Positions 30,765 through 42,654 are shown, counted from the stretch's first letter. The stretch: DNA of 64,000 nt from JAGRCP01 sp942490705 (GCA_942490705.1 CALNXY010000004.1:124001-188000), one strand, 5' to 3'. The notes: a model not told the origin generated them from the letters alone. Made by a program: numbers and translations.

Positions 30765-30890
30765 ATGGGCAAAAAACAGGGCAAGAACAAGAACAGCAAG
30801 AAAAAACCCGCTATGACCATGAAAGAAAAGAAACAGGCAAAGAGAGAAAAGAAGGAGAAGGCAGAGCATCCCAGTCTTCCGATTTCCTGA
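30765..30890 (+). CDS. Lys-rich 41-aa small protein
   Basis: 41-aa protein of extreme charge: about 17 Lys and one Arg, with a few Glu, ending HPSLPIS. AAAGGATGAGG just before the ATG is a good ribosome site. The composition suggests a nucleic-acid or ribosome binder, or a disordered small protein. I do not recognise a family. A DUF5661 gene follows 23 bases later on the same strand. Confidence 0.6.
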   Translation: MGKKQGKNKNSKKKPAMTMKEKKQAKREKKEKAEHPSLPIS

Positions 30891-30913
30891 TCGCGCGCTC
30901 TTATCCAAAAATC

Positions 30914-31231
30914 ATGAATGAAAACCCAGCACCGAAGCAATATACCTTGGCAGAGGCCAGATCCATTGGCGATAAGTTGGCAATGGACTGGGACCTGTTC
31001 ACTGTCAACCAGTACTGTGTCGGCTTGAATGCCGAGAGCGCCGACGGCGTCTATAATCCAATCACGGGGTTTGCCAGCGATGACCCGATTCTCGTAGGGA
31101 AGATCGTACGGGCGCATCTCAATGAGTCCCCTGACTACTATGTGCTCTGGGCGCGGATGGAAAAAACGGCCGCGCAGACGCCTGCCCGCAGCCAGCTCGA
31201 CCCACCGGTATCACCCCGTACCATAGAATAG
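30914..31231 (+). CDS. DUF5661 family protein
   Basis: 105-aa protein matching the DUF5661 pattern: YTLAEARSIGDKLAMDWDLF at the start, a central FAVxQYCVGLNAE-like stretch and DDPILVGKIVRAHLNESPDYY. The function of the family is unknown. The C-terminal 20 residues are low-complexity. It sits between the Lys-rich small protein and the universal stress protein and may share their transcript. Confidence 0.75.
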   Translation: MNENPAPKQYTLAEARSIGDKLAMDWDLFTVNQYCVGLNAESADGVYNPITGFASDDPILVGKIVRAHLNESPDYYVLWARMEKTAAQTPARSQLDPPVSPRTIE

Positions 31232-31289
31232 ACCTCCAGGTCGCGTTCCTGCAGCGCGCCACGTGACCTGCGCCAAAGGAAACGACACG

Positions 31290-32312
31290 ATGTTCGACAG
31301 AATTCTGGTACCACTGGACGGCTCTGAGCTGGCCACTTGTGTTCTGCCCTATGCGGTGGGCGTGGCACGAGCCCTGGGATCAAACATCACACTGCTGCAT
31401 GTGCTGGAGCGTGATGATGCGCCGACTGGCGTCGTCAATCCGGTGGACTGGCAGTTACAGAGAATGGAAGCCCAATCCTATCTTGAATCATTACGCGCGC
31501 GTTTGGGGCGAGCGACGCCTCACTCCCCCGACCTGCAAATGTTGGAAGGGACTGCCGCCGTCAGCATTATCGAGTATGCTCGGAATCATAAGTGTGGTTT
31601 ATTGGCCATGAGCAGTCATGGCCAGAGCGGCTTGAACGGTTGGAACATGAGTAGTGTTGTGCAGAAAGTGATTGATCGTGCGCGAAACTCAATTCTGCTG
31701 GTACGAGCCTACCAACAGGATTCTGCGTTTGCTGAGGAACATGGTGAAGCGTTTCGTTTCCGCCGTATTCTGGTTCCCCTCGACGGCTCCCAACGCGCCG
31801 AATCGATCCTGCCCATCGTCACCGCACTCGCACACTTCTGGGATGCGGAACTCGTGTTCGTGCACGTCGTGGTCAGGACAGAGCTAATCCAACGCTTGCC
31901 GCTCACCGCCGAAGATGTGCTGCTCCTGGATCAGGTGACTCAACGCAATCTCGCCCAGGCGAGCCACTATTTTGCGGCTCTGCAGACGCGCTTGCCATTG
32001 GCCTCTCGGTTGCAGATTGAGGTGGGGACGAGTGTCGCCGACACGCTACACAATCTGGTTGAACAAGCTGAAGTGGATCTGGTGGTGCTGTGCGCGCACG
32101 GCCACTCAGGTCAGCAACAGCGACCGTATGGCAGCATTGCCACCAGCTTTCTGACCTATGGCACGACGCCACTGTTGGTCATGCAAGACTTGCCGCCGCA
32201 TGAAATTTTGCTCAGCAAGGCTGAACAGATGGCTGAAGAGGTCTCCCCGCGGCAGCACACCCACCAGGGTCAAATGCATGACCAATGGGTGCATCACAAT
32301 GTTGCCTCTTGA
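31290..32312 (+). CDS. Universal stress protein, tandem UspA domains
   Basis: 340-aa cytoplasmic protein with two UspA domains, residues about 1-150 and 160-300. Each begins with the family pattern (FDRILVPLDGSELA; FRRILVPLDGSQRA). Each ends with an ATP-site-like stretch (LLAMSSHGQSGLNGW; LVVLCAHGHSGQQQRPYGSIA). A His-rich C-terminal tail (QHTHQGQMHDQWVHH) follows and may bind metal. The ATG at 31290 has an AAAGGA site. Its 3' end overlaps the start of the giant glucan synthase-like gene, so the two are probably translated together. Confidence 0.92.
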   Translation: MFDRILVPLDGSELATCVLPYAVGVARALGSNITLLHVLERDDAPTGVVNPVDWQLQRMEAQSYLESLRARLGRATPHSPDLQMLEGTAAVSIIEYARNHKCGLLAMSSHGQSGLNGWNMSSVVQKVIDRARNSILLVRAYQQDSAFAEEHGEAFRFRRILVPLDGSQRAESILPIVTALAHFWDAELVFVHVVVRTELIQRLPLTAEDVLLLDQVTQRNLAQASHYFAALQTRLPLASRLQIEVGTSVADTLHNLVEQAEVDLVVLCAHGHSGQQQRPYGSIATSFLTYGTTPLLVMQDLPPHEILLSKAEQMAEEVSPRQHTHQGQMHDQWVHHNVAS

Positions 32313-35300
32313 TCCCCTCGCTCCAGCTTCAACTGACGATCCGCGTGCCAACGTCAAACACGGGGCTGCGGAATCTGCCTCCGGTCGTTTAGAACAAAGC
32401 GCTCAGCTTCTTGCGTCCCAACACCTTAACGTTACGACGAGCGGCAGCCAAGGCCAGCAACCCTTGTCACTGCCCGAGCTAGGGACGCGTTTGGTCAATG
32501 TCTACGAGCGCTTTTCCCAGGTGTCCGCGGATGCATTGGAAGCGACCTATGCCGCCGAATGGATACTGGACAACTATAGCCTCCTCGACCAAACATATCA
32601 GGAGATCGAAAGCGACTTACCGCCTGGTTACTATCGCCAACTGCCTCTGCTGGCCGGCGCGACTTATTGCTCGGGCTATCCGCGGGTGCTCGCCCTGGCG
32701 CGCTGCTTCGCGATCCATGAGGAGTGTCACTTTGATGGGCGTCGGCTGGCGCGTTTTGTGACGGCCTACCAGCAGCAGCAGCCGTTGACGATGGGCGAAA
32801 TTTGGGCGTTGCCAATCATGCTGCGTTTTGTTCTGCTCGCCGGTGTGGTGCAGGCGGGGGAGCGGATCACGGGAAGCGTCTCTTACTGGGAACAGGCGGA
32901 CGATTCACTTGATACGGCTCTGGATTTGGCGCATTTGGTTAACGACAATGAGGTTATCGCCCATAGCATTCCCAGTTTGCGCTTGATCAATTCGGAAGAT
33001 TGGAACGCCTTCTTTGAACAAGTCAGCCTGGTACAACAGGTCTTGTGTGAGGATCCGGCCAGATTGTACGCTCATATGGATTTTGCGACGCGTGACCGCT
33101 ATCGTAACGAGATTGAGACAATTGCACGTGCTGCCAGCCTGGCGGAACTTTTTGTTGCCCAAGCCGTCGTTGACTTAGCCCAAGCTGCGTGTCCCAAACC
33201 TGAGTTGTCCACGGGTTCCGTCGGTGAAGGAAGCAGTGATCTGTCTGTGGAAAACCTGCAAACGCCTCGCAGGTGTCATGTTGGCTATTATTTGTTGGCC
33301 GAAGGGCGGGCTACCCTTGAGCACCGCGTAGACGGCCAACCGTCACTGCGCATGGCCCGGCAGCGCTGGATCTTGGCGCATCCGTCTTGGGTCTATTTCG
33401 GCAGCATCAGTCTATTAGTCACGACCATTGTCGCCATATCCGTTGCATACGCCGCCGGCGCCGGCGGATCGCTGTGGCTGATCGGTTTGGCGGGCTTGCT
33501 GGCCCTGATCCCAGCCATTACGCTGGCTGTGGATATGGTGAATTGGGTGATCACGCGCCTTTTGCCCCCAACCGTCCTCCCCAAACTGGATTTCACGCAG
33601 GGTATTCCGCCCTCTTGTCGCACAATGATCGTCGTTCCTGCCCTGATTGCCGGCACATCTGACGTGCAATCGTTGCTCAACCAGATGGAATTGCATTATC
33701 TGCGCAACCCCGATCCCAATCTGGGCTTTGCGCTGTTGAGCGACTACGCCGATGCCCCCGAACAGACAATGCCTGAAGACGCAGCCCTGCTGGCAGAGGC
33801 CGAGTTCGGGATCGCAGCACTGAATCAACAATACCCCAATTCCCCCTTCTATCTTTTTCACCGGCGCCGGTTGTGGAACCCAGCCGAAGGAACCTGGATG
33901 GGCTGGGAACGCAAGCGCGGCAAGCTGCATGAATTCAACCGCCTCCTACGTGGTGATCCCAGCACGTCGCACACTGCTAAAGTTGGTGACCTGAGTCTGC
34001 TGTCTCTGGTTCACAATGTCATTACGCTCGACGCCGATACCATTTTGCCGCGTGAACAGGCACAACGGTTGATTGGCACACTGGCTCATCCGCTGAATCG
34101 TGCACAGTTCGATCTCCAATCAGGCAAAGTGGTGGCCGGCTATTCGGTGCTCCAGCCGCGTACCGAGATCAAACCGATGAGCGCCAATCAATCACTCTTT
34201 ACGCGGGTCTTTGCCGGTGACGTGGGGATCGATCTTTACAGCCGCGCCGTTTCCGACCTTTACCAGGATCTCTTTGGGGCCGGAAGTTACGTGGGCAAAG
34301 GGATCTACGCCGTGGACGCCTTCGAGCAGAGCCTGGCCGGACGCGTGCCGGAGAACAGCCTGCTGAGCCATGACCTGTTTGAAGGCATGCATGGCCGAGC
34401 CGGACTCGTGACAGACGTCGTGCTCTACGAAGACTATCCGCCCCATTACTTGATCAATATCCAGCGTTCGCATCGCTGGGTGCGGGGAGATTGGCAACTA
34501 TTGCCATGGCTGTTGCCGTGGACACCGCGCACAGATCTTTCTTCTCCGCATGCGAGCGGGCAATCAACGATTTTCGCCTGGGAGCGCAACGATCTGACGC
34601 TGATTGACCGTTGGAAGATTGCCGATAATTTACGGCGTAGCTTGCTTGCGCCGGCGCTATTGCTCCTCCTCCTTGCCGGCTGGACGATTCTGCCGGGCAG
34701 CGCACTGCTGTGGACGCTGCTGGCATCGCTCATTCCGATGTTCGCCATCGTTACGGGCGCACTGTCAGGGATGGCGCGCGCAGCCGATAGTACGACGAAC
34801 GTGACCTGGCATTCGCTCTTGCGCCCGCTGCGCGACAATATCCTGCGCTGGTCCCTCTTTTTGGCCTTTCTGCCCCACGAAACGCTGATTACGTTCGACG
34901 CGATTGGGCGGACGTTGGTGCGTCTGTTGTTCACGCGCCGGTATATGCTTCAATGGACCACGGCCGCCAATGCTGTCCGGCTCTTTGGCGAGAACGCGAC
35001 GGCAGGCACCACATTGTCCAAAATGTTGCCATCCATCCTGCTGGTTCTCGTGCTAACACTGCTTGTCGGCGCCCTCAATATCGCCGCCTTACCCATTGCT
35101 GCTCCCTATCTCGTCATCTGGCTATTGGCCTCTCAGATTGCCTATTGGATCAGCCGGCCGGCCGTGTATACAAACGACGCCCGGGCATCTGCGCTGAGTG
35201 CGGACCAACGCCGGCAACTTCGTGTACTGGCACAGCGCACCTGGCTGTTCTACGAGCGCTTTGTCGGTCCTGATGATCATTGGCTCCCGCCCGACCACTA

Positions 35301-38300
35301 TCAGGAAACGCCGCGTGGCGCGGTCGCCCACCGTACGTCGCCTACCAATATCGGTCTCTACCTGGTGAGTGTACTGGCAGCGCGTGACCTGGGCTACATT
35401 GGTCTCACCAATCTCTCGCTCCGGCTGCGTTTTGCCTTCGGGGCTCTGGATCAATTAGTACGCTACCGCGGCCACTTCCTGAACTGGATCGATACGGCGA
35501 CCCTGACACCGCTCCCGCCAGGCTACGTCTCCACGGTGGATAGCGGCAATCTAGCGGCCTGCCTGATTGTGCTCAAGCAAGGGTGTGCCGAGTTGCCGCA
35601 GAAGCCGGTGTGGGAGTGGATGAACTGGCAGGGGTTGCTGGACTTGTTGGCGTTGCCAATTGAAGCGGCTGCTGCCTTGCAGGCTGATCCGAACGGACAT
35701 TCTGCAGTTCCATCTCACCAGGGAAGTTCCGGTTACACAAAGCCAAATCCTGGGAAGCCACAGGACACCTCGCCGCTGTCGATTCATTTAGAGGAAATGC
35801 AACGGCAGATTCTGGCAGTGCGCGAGGATAGCACGAAGTGGTTACCGCTGTTGAGCTGGCTGGTGCAAGAAGGGCAGCCAGAATTGAATCGTCGCCTAGT
35901 GGAGACCATGGAAGCAGGGACGACATCAGCCACGCCTGAAACCCTGCACGAGTGGCGTGCCTATATCGAACAGCTGCAGCAGCGCGTGGAGGATATGCAG
36001 AGCGAAATCGACCAGCTGTTACCGTGGCTGGCGCTCTTTCAGCAGCCGCCGACCATCTTTGATGCGACGAACGCGCTTCAGGCTTATCCTGCCGCTTACC
36101 AGACGCTGTGTGACATGCTGCCAGCCTCACCCACATTGGGCGCCATTCCCGCCATCTGTATAGCTGGTCAACTTCAGTTGCAGCAGATAGTGGCTCTCTT
36201 GTCTCAGGCTGAAGATAATGCGCCTGCCGTCGAGTCAGCCCGGCGTTGGTGTGACCGTCTTGCCGCCGCTTTGATCCATGCCCATGATGCGGCCCAAACC
36301 CTGTTGGATACATTGCTTGACCTCTCCAATGAGGCGGAGCGCTATGTGGCGGAGATGGACTTCAGCTTTCTCTTCGCCCAACAGCGCCAAGTCTTTCACA
36401 TTGGCTACAACATCGACACCGGACAGCTGGATGACAGCTATTACGACCTGTTGGCGTCAGAAGCGCGCATTGCCAGCATTGTGGCGATTGCCAAGAACGA
36501 TGTGCCCTATACCCACTGGCTGCATTTGGGCCGCCCGTTGACCCGACTGGACACTGGCGAGCAGGTGCTGCTCTCGTGGAGTGGCACAATGTTCGAATAT
36601 CTGATGCCGCCTCTCCTGATGCACACCTATCCTGACACGTTACTGGATCAGAGCTACCATGCCGTGATTCAACGACAGATCGAGTACGGCAAGCAACGGG
36701 GAGTGCCCTGGGGTATTTCTGAGTCCGGCTTCTATGCGTTTGACGCCGCGAAGAACTACCAGTATCACGCCTTTGGCGCACCGGGACTGGGGTATCAACG
36801 TGGCTTGAGTGCAGATCTCGTCATTGCGCCGTATGCCTCACTACTCGCTCTCCCCTTTGCGCCCCAAGCAACGCTTGTCAACTTGACCCACTTACGGCAA
36901 TTGGGGTTGGTAGGACGGTACGGTTTCTATGAAGCGGTGGATTTTACGCCTGCACGTCTGCAATTCGGTGAGGAAAAGGCGATTGTACGCTCGTATATGG
37001 CCCACCATCAAGGGATGGTCTTATTGGCGCTGGCTGCTTCTCTGCAGGGCCCCAAGATGGCCGATCGTTTTCACGCCGAGCAAGCAGTTCAAGGTGTGGA
37101 GATGCTACTACAAGAACAGATCCCCCGCCACGCGCTGATCCAATATCCCCAGGCAGAGGAACCGGACACGCCGCGCACCGCTCACTACGAAGCGACGACT
37201 CAACCTTGGCGCGTCCCCATCGAGACACCGATGCCGCTGGTCCACTTTTTATCCAACGGGCGCTATGGCTTGATGGTGACCAACGCCGGGGGCGGCTATA
37301 GTCGCTGGGGGGAGATCGCACTCACCCGGTGGCGTGCCGACACAACGCTTGATGATTGGGGATGCTGGCTCTACGTCCAGGAGATCGGGGACTCTGATAG
37401 CAATACGCGCCAATGGTCAATCGGCCGCCGACCGACGGGTAGTGTGTCCGCCGAAGAGAGGGTTATCTTCCACCCGCACAAAGTTGAGATGCGCCGCCGC
37501 GACTTTGACATTGCCTTGCACATGGAGATCACCGTGGCGCCCGATGACGATGTGGAAATCCGGCGCATCCATGTCAGCAACGAAAGCGACCGACCTCGTC
37601 GGCTCCAGTTGACCACCTATGGTGAGGTCGTTCTGGCGCCACCCGGGACGGACCAGCGCCATCCCGCCTTTACCAAGCTCTTTGTTGAGAGCGAATACAT
37701 TCCGGCGCTCAACGCTCTGCTCTTCCGCCGCCGGCCGCGTGCTGCAGAGGAACGTCCGATCTGTTTCGGGCATATGGTGGTGTTTGAAGCGGGGCAACCT
37801 GGAGCCGCTGCCCCCGCAATCGTGCAGACGAACCGCGCTCAATTCCTGGGCCGTGGTCACACGCCAGCGCAACCGGCCGCGTTGTGCAACAACGGCGACC
37901 AGGCGCCGGTCACCGGCGCAACCCTGGACCCGATCATGGCGTTGGGCCATGAAATTACGGTGCCGCCGCGCACAACGGTCCGACTGACGACGCTAACGCT
38001 GGTTGCGTCGTCACGCACCGAATTGTTGACGATTGCCAGCAAATACCAGACCTCGTCCGCCATAGACCGCGCCTTTACCCGCGCTTCTGACGTTGCGGCA
38101 CGGGAATTGAGCCAACTGGCGCTGCACGATGCCGCGTTGGAGCAGATCCAGCAACTGCTTTCGTTGTTGCTCTATCCCCATGCTGCACTGCGCGCGGATG
38201 CCGCTACGCTTGCTGCCAACCGCCGCAACCAATCCGACCTATGGGGTTTTGGTATTTCCGGCGACAATCCGATCCTGTTGCTGCAAATGAACGACGAAAC

Positions 38301-41121
38301 CCAAGGCGAGCTACTGAAAACGTTGCTGCAAGCGCATACGTATTGGCGGCGGCGCGGTCTTCAAATCGACCTGGTCATCCTGAACCGGCAGGCGACGAAT
38401 TATGGTCAGCCACTTACCGACTATACCCACCGCATGATACGCAGTACAACAAGCGAATCCTGGTTGAACCAGCGTGGCGGGATCTTCCTTCTGCGCGAGG
38501 ATCAGTTACATGCGGTCGATCGGACACTCTTGCAGACGGCAGCGCGGGTTATTCTGACTGGTACACGCGGCTCGCTAGCCCAACAGTTGGCTGGCCTGTT
38601 GCAGCACCCAACGACTCTGCCTCCCTTTGCCCCGGCACTGAATCCGGCTTCGATTGCGGACGTCACGCCGCTCTTGCCGCGCCCTACAGACCTGCAATTC
38701 GATAACGGACTGGGGGGCTTCAGTGCCGATGGTCGCGAATATGTGATCTATTTGCGCCCAGGTGATCAAACCCCTGTACCGTGGATCAACGTTATCGCCA
38801 ACCCGGACTTCGGTTTCCTGGTCTCTGAGCGAGGTGGCGGCTATACCTGGGCCGTCAACAGTGGCGAAAACCGCCTCACCCCGTGGCAGAACGATCCGGT
38901 ATGTGATCGCCCCGGTGAGGTGATCTATCTGCGTGACGAAGAGACCGGTGACGTTTGGTCGCCCACTCCCGCGCTTCCGGCAGAGACGCCCTACCTGGTG
39001 CGTCACGGCGCGGGGTATTCGATATTTGAACACAACAGCCACAATCTCGAGCAGCAGGTACGGCTCTTTACCGCCACTGACGCGCCGATCAAGATCATAC
39101 AGATTCAGGTGAAGAACAGCAGCCCGCACCCGCGACGCCTGACGGTGACCTACTATGCCGAATGGGTGTTGGGCGTAGATCGGGAAAGCACGCAGCAGTA
39201 CATTGTTCCTGAATATGATGGTGAGGCGCAGGCGCTGTTGGCACGCAACAGCAATAGTATCGAGTTTGGCGAACGGGTGGCCTTTCTAGCCGGCAGCAAG
39301 CCGCCGCACAGCTTGACCGCCGACCGCACCGAGTTCTTGGGCCATGGTCCTAATGGCGTGCAGCAGCCGGCCGGACTTGCCCGCATCGGTCTTACCGGGC
39401 AGGCGACTGCCGGTGTAGACCCGTGCGGCGCGCTGCAACTCCACGTGGATTTGCCGGTAGGCGGCACCGAAGAGGTCTATTTCCTGCTCGGCCAAGGCGC
39501 AGATCTGGACGAAACACTGGCCCTTGTTCGCCGTTTCCAGAATCCTGCGGCCGTTGTCGCAGCCTGGCAAGCCAACCAAACACGGTGGGATGGTGTTTTG
39601 GGCGCCGTGTCGGTGACAACGCCTGACCCGGCGATGAACGTGCTGCTCAATCGGTGGCTGCTCTATCAAACGCTGGCCTGCCGCATTTGGGGCCGTTCTG
39701 CACTCTACCAGTCGAGTGGCGCGTTCGGCTTTCGTGATCAATTGCAGGATGTGCTGGCGTTGGTCCATACCCGGCCTGACTTGGCACGTGAACAGATCTT
39801 GCGCGCCGCCGGGTGTCAGTTTACCGAGGGTGATGTGCTGCATTGGTGGCACCCGCCGTCAGGCCGCGGCGTGCGTACGCGCATCAGCGACGATTTGCTT
39901 TGGTTGCCTTATGTCACTGCTCATTATGTCGCCACCACAGGTGATACCACCGTCTTGCAGGAAGAGATTCCGTTTTTACACGGAGAGCCGTTGGAGCCGA
40001 ATGAAGAGGAGCGGTATGGTCACTTTCAGTCAACCGCGACGACACACACGCTCTATGAACATTGCCGACGCGCATTGAGCAAAGGCACGACCGCCGGGCC
40101 ACACGGGCTCCCCCTCATGGGCGGGGGCGACTGGAATGACGGCATGAATCGAGTCGGTATGCACGGCCAAGGCGAGAGTATCTGGCTGGGGTGGTTCCTC
40201 CATGCAACACTGACCAATTTTGCTGCGCTCTGCGAACAGTACAATGTAGAGGAGGACGGGCGGGCGCAGGCTGCTGCCTATCGTGAGCAGGCGGATATGA
40301 TCCGTTTGGCTGCGGAGGCAAACGGCTGGGATGGCGCTTGGTATCGGCGTGCATATTACGACGATGGCACACCCTTGGGTTCGGCCGAAAACCGCGAGTG
40401 TCAGATTGACTCCATCGCCCAGTCGTGGGCGGTACTCTCCGGCGCGGCAGAGCCGGAACGAGCGCGTCTGGCCATGCATGCTGCCTTAACGCGTCTTGTG
40501 CAATGGGATGATGGGCTGCTCCTGTTGTTCACCCCGCCCTTTGACATGAGCGACCGTGACCCTGGCTATATCAAAGGGTATGTGCCCGGCATTCGTGAGA
40601 ATGGCGGCCAGTATACCCACGCGGCCTTGTGGGCGATCTGGGCCGTTGCCGAACTGGGTGATGGCGATCTGGCCGCGGCACTGTTCCGCTTGGTCAACCC
40701 GATCTATCATAGCGATACGGCTGAAAAGATGGCGCGCTACCAAGTCGAGCCATATGTGGTCGCGGCCGATGTCTACAGCGTGTCCCCCCATGTCGGGCGC
40801 GGCGGCTGGACCTGGTATACCGGTTCCAGCGGTTGGATGTACCGGCTCGGCATCGAGGCAATCCTCGGTCTGCGCCGTCGCGGCGATACCCTTCGACTCA
40901 CCCCCTGTATTCCCACCGATTGGCCCGGCTACACACTAACCTATCGTTTCGGTACAACGACCTACGCGATCCAGGCGGAAAACGATCCCAACCTCAGTCG
41001 AGGCGAGCAACAGATGACGCTCAATGGTGAAGTGGTAGCGGATGGCGTCATCCCGTTACGCGATGACGGACGGTTGCATGAAATTCACTGTCGTATTGGA
41101 CAACGACCACAAAGCGAATAA
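32299..41121 (+). CDS. Cyclic beta-1,2-glucan synthase-like protein (GT84-GH94)
   Basis: About 2,940 aa, close to the length of NdvB/Cgs cyclic beta-1,2-glucan synthases. Order of parts: an N-terminal cytosolic region; membrane segments near residues 362-417; a GT84 glycosyltransferase core with LDADT at about 577 and a QRSHRWVRGDWQL motif at about 720; more membrane segments at about 780-950; a glucoamylase-like domain around 970-1530 with GISESGFYAFD and FGAPGLGYQRGL; then two beta-sandwich plus GH94 phosphorylase-like repeats, the last holding the general-acid motif GDWNDGMN near 2610. Such enzymes elongate, cyclise and trim beta-1,2-glucan at the inner membrane. The start is ATG 32299 or 32278; both overlap the stress-protein stop at 32312. 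Product linkage is inferred from family. Confidence 0.9.
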   Translation: MLPLDPLAPASTDDPRANVKHGAAESASGRLEQSAQLLASQHLNVTTSGSQGQQPLSLPELGTRLVNVYERFSQVSADALEATYAAEWILDNYSLLDQTYQEIESDLPPGYYRQLPLLAGATYCSGYPRVLALARCFAIHEECHFDGRRLARFVTAYQQQQPLTMGEIWALPIMLRFVLLAGVVQAGERITGSVSYWEQADDSLDTALDLAHLVNDNEVIAHSIPSLRLINSEDWNAFFEQVSLVQQVLCEDPARLYAHMDFATRDRYRNEIETIARAASLAELFVAQAVVDLAQAACPKPELSTGSVGEGSSDLSVENLQTPRRCHVGYYLLAEGRATLEHRVDGQPSLRMARQRWILAHPSWVYFGSISLLVTTIVAISVAYAAGAGGSLWLIGLAGLLALIPAITLAVDMVNWVITRLLPPTVLPKLDFTQGIPPSCRTMIVVPALIAGTSDVQSLLNQMELHYLRNPDPNLGFALLSDYADAPEQTMPEDAALLAEAEFGIAALNQQYPNSPFYLFHRRRLWNPAEGTWMGWERKRGKLHEFNRLLRGDPSTSHTAKVGDLSLLSLVHNVITLDADTILPREQAQRLIGTLAHPLNRAQFDLQSGKVVAGYSVLQPRTEIKPMSANQSLFTRVFAGDVGIDLYSRAVSDLYQDLFGAGSYVGKGIYAVDAFEQSLAGRVPENSLLSHDLFEGMHGRAGLVTDVVLYEDYPPHYLINIQRSHRWVRGDWQLLPWLLPWTPRTDLSSPHASGQSTIFAWERNDLTLIDRWKIADNLRRSLLAPALLLLLLAGWTILPGSALLWTLLASLIPMFAIVTGALSGMARAADSTTNVTWHSLLRPLRDNILRWSLFLAFLPHETLITFDAIGRTLVRLLFTRRYMLQWTTAANAVRLFGENATAGTTLSKMLPSILLVLVLTLLVGALNIAALPIAAPYLVIWLLASQIAYWISRPAVYTNDARASALSADQRRQLRVLAQRTWLFYERFVGPDDHWLPPDHYQETPRGAVAHRTSPTNIGLYLVSVLAARDLGYIGLTNLSLRLRFAFGALDQLVRYRGHFLNWIDTATLTPLPPGYVSTVDSGNLAACLIVLKQGCAELPQKPVWEWMNWQGLLDLLALPIEAAAALQADPNGHSAVPSHQGSSGYTKPNPGKPQDTSPLSIHLEEMQRQILAVREDSTKWLPLLSWLVQEGQPELNRRLVETMEAGTTSATPETLHEWRAYIEQLQQRVEDMQSEIDQLLPWLALFQQPPTIFDATNALQAYPAAYQTLCDMLPASPTLGAIPAICIAGQLQLQQIVALLSQAEDNAPAVESARRWCDRLAAALIHAHDAAQTLLDTLLDLSNEAERYVAEMDFSFLFAQQRQVFHIGYNIDTGQLDDSYYDLLASEARIASIVAIAKNDVPYTHWLHLGRPLTRLDTGEQVLLSWSGTMFEYLMPPLLMHTYPDTLLDQSYHAVIQRQIEYGKQRGVPWGISESGFYAFDAAKNYQYHAFGAPGLGYQRGLSADLVIAPYASLLALPFAPQATLVNLTHLRQLGLVGRYGFYEAVDFTPARLQFGEEKAIVRSYMAHHQGMVLLALAASLQGPKMADRFHAEQAVQGVEMLLQEQIPRHALIQYPQAEEPDTPRTAHYEATTQPWRVPIETPMPLVHFLSNGRYGLMVTNAGGGYSRWGEIALTRWRADTTLDDWGCWLYVQEIGDSDSNTRQWSIGRRPTGSVSAEERVIFHPHKVEMRRRDFDIALHMEITVAPDDDVEIRRIHVSNESDRPRRLQLTTYGEVVLAPPGTDQRHPAFTKLFVESEYIPALNALLFRRRPRAAEERPICFGHMVVFEAGQPGAAAPAIVQTNRAQFLGRGHTPAQPAALCNNGDQAPVTGATLDPIMALGHEITVPPRTTVRLTTLTLVASSRTELLTIASKYQTSSAIDRAFTRASDVAARELSQLALHDAALEQIQQLLSLLLYPHAALRADAATLAANRRNQSDLWGFGISGDNPILLLQMNDETQGELLKTLLQAHTYWRRRGLQIDLVILNRQATNYGQPLTDYTHRMIRSTTSESWLNQRGGIFLLREDQLHAVDRTLLQTAARVILTGTRGSLAQQLAGLLQHPTTLPPFAPALNPASIADVTPLLPRPTDLQFDNGLGGFSADGREYVIYLRPGDQTPVPWINVIANPDFGFLVSERGGGYTWAVNSGENRLTPWQNDPVCDRPGEVIYLRDEETGDVWSPTPALPAETPYLVRHGAGYSIFEHNSHNLEQQVRLFTATDAPIKIIQIQVKNSSPHPRRLTVTYYAEWVLGVDRESTQQYIVPEYDGEAQALLARNSNSIEFGERVAFLAGSKPPHSLTADRTEFLGHGPNGVQQPAGLARIGLTGQATAGVDPCGALQLHVDLPVGGTEEVYFLLGQGADLDETLALVRRFQNPAAVVAAWQANQTRWDGVLGAVSVTTPDPAMNVLLNRWLLYQTLACRIWGRSALYQSSGAFGFRDQLQDVLALVHTRPDLAREQILRAAGCQFTEGDVLHWWHPPSGRGVRTRISDDLLWLPYVTAHYVATTGDTTVLQEEIPFLHGEPLEPNEEERYGHFQSTATTHTLYEHCRRALSKGTTAGPHGLPLMGGGDWNDGMNRVGMHGQGESIWLGWFLHATLTNFAALCEQYNVEEDGRAQAAAYREQADMIRLAAEANGWDGAWYRRAYYDDGTPLGSAENRECQIDSIAQSWAVLSGAAEPERARLAMHAALTRLVQWDDGLLLLFTPPFDMSDRDPGYIKGYVPGIRENGGQYTHAALWAIWAVAELGDGDLAAALFRLVNPIYHSDTAEKMARYQVEPYVVAADVYSVSPHVGRGGWTWYTGSSGWMYRLGIEAILGLRRRGDTLRLTPCIPTDWPGYTLTYRFGTTTYAIQAENDPNLSRGEQQMTLNGEVVADGVIPLRDDGRLHEIHCRIGQRPQSE

Positions 41122-41141
41122 TCCCCCTTCGGGGCGGGCTC

Positions 41142-41164
41142 AATCCCTCTTTGGGGAGACGACA
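41142..41164 (+). repeat. 23-bp direct repeat, right copy
   Basis: Matches 30597-30619 with one mismatch. It starts 20 bases after the glucan synthase stop. Both copies lie in short 3' untranslated stretches on the same strand. Confidence 0.7.
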
Positions 41165-41238
41165 AGTGTATGTGTAGTGGTTATGCTTGAGAGTGAAAAT
41201 AGACCGTAAGTTCTTGACATACCCAATAGGAGATGTGG

Positions 41239-42654
<1,416 letters not shown>

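Noticed and set aside
41214..41219. TTGACA promoter element just before sufB
   Set aside because: It lies about 20 bases before the start codon, leaving no room for a -10 element and a leader.
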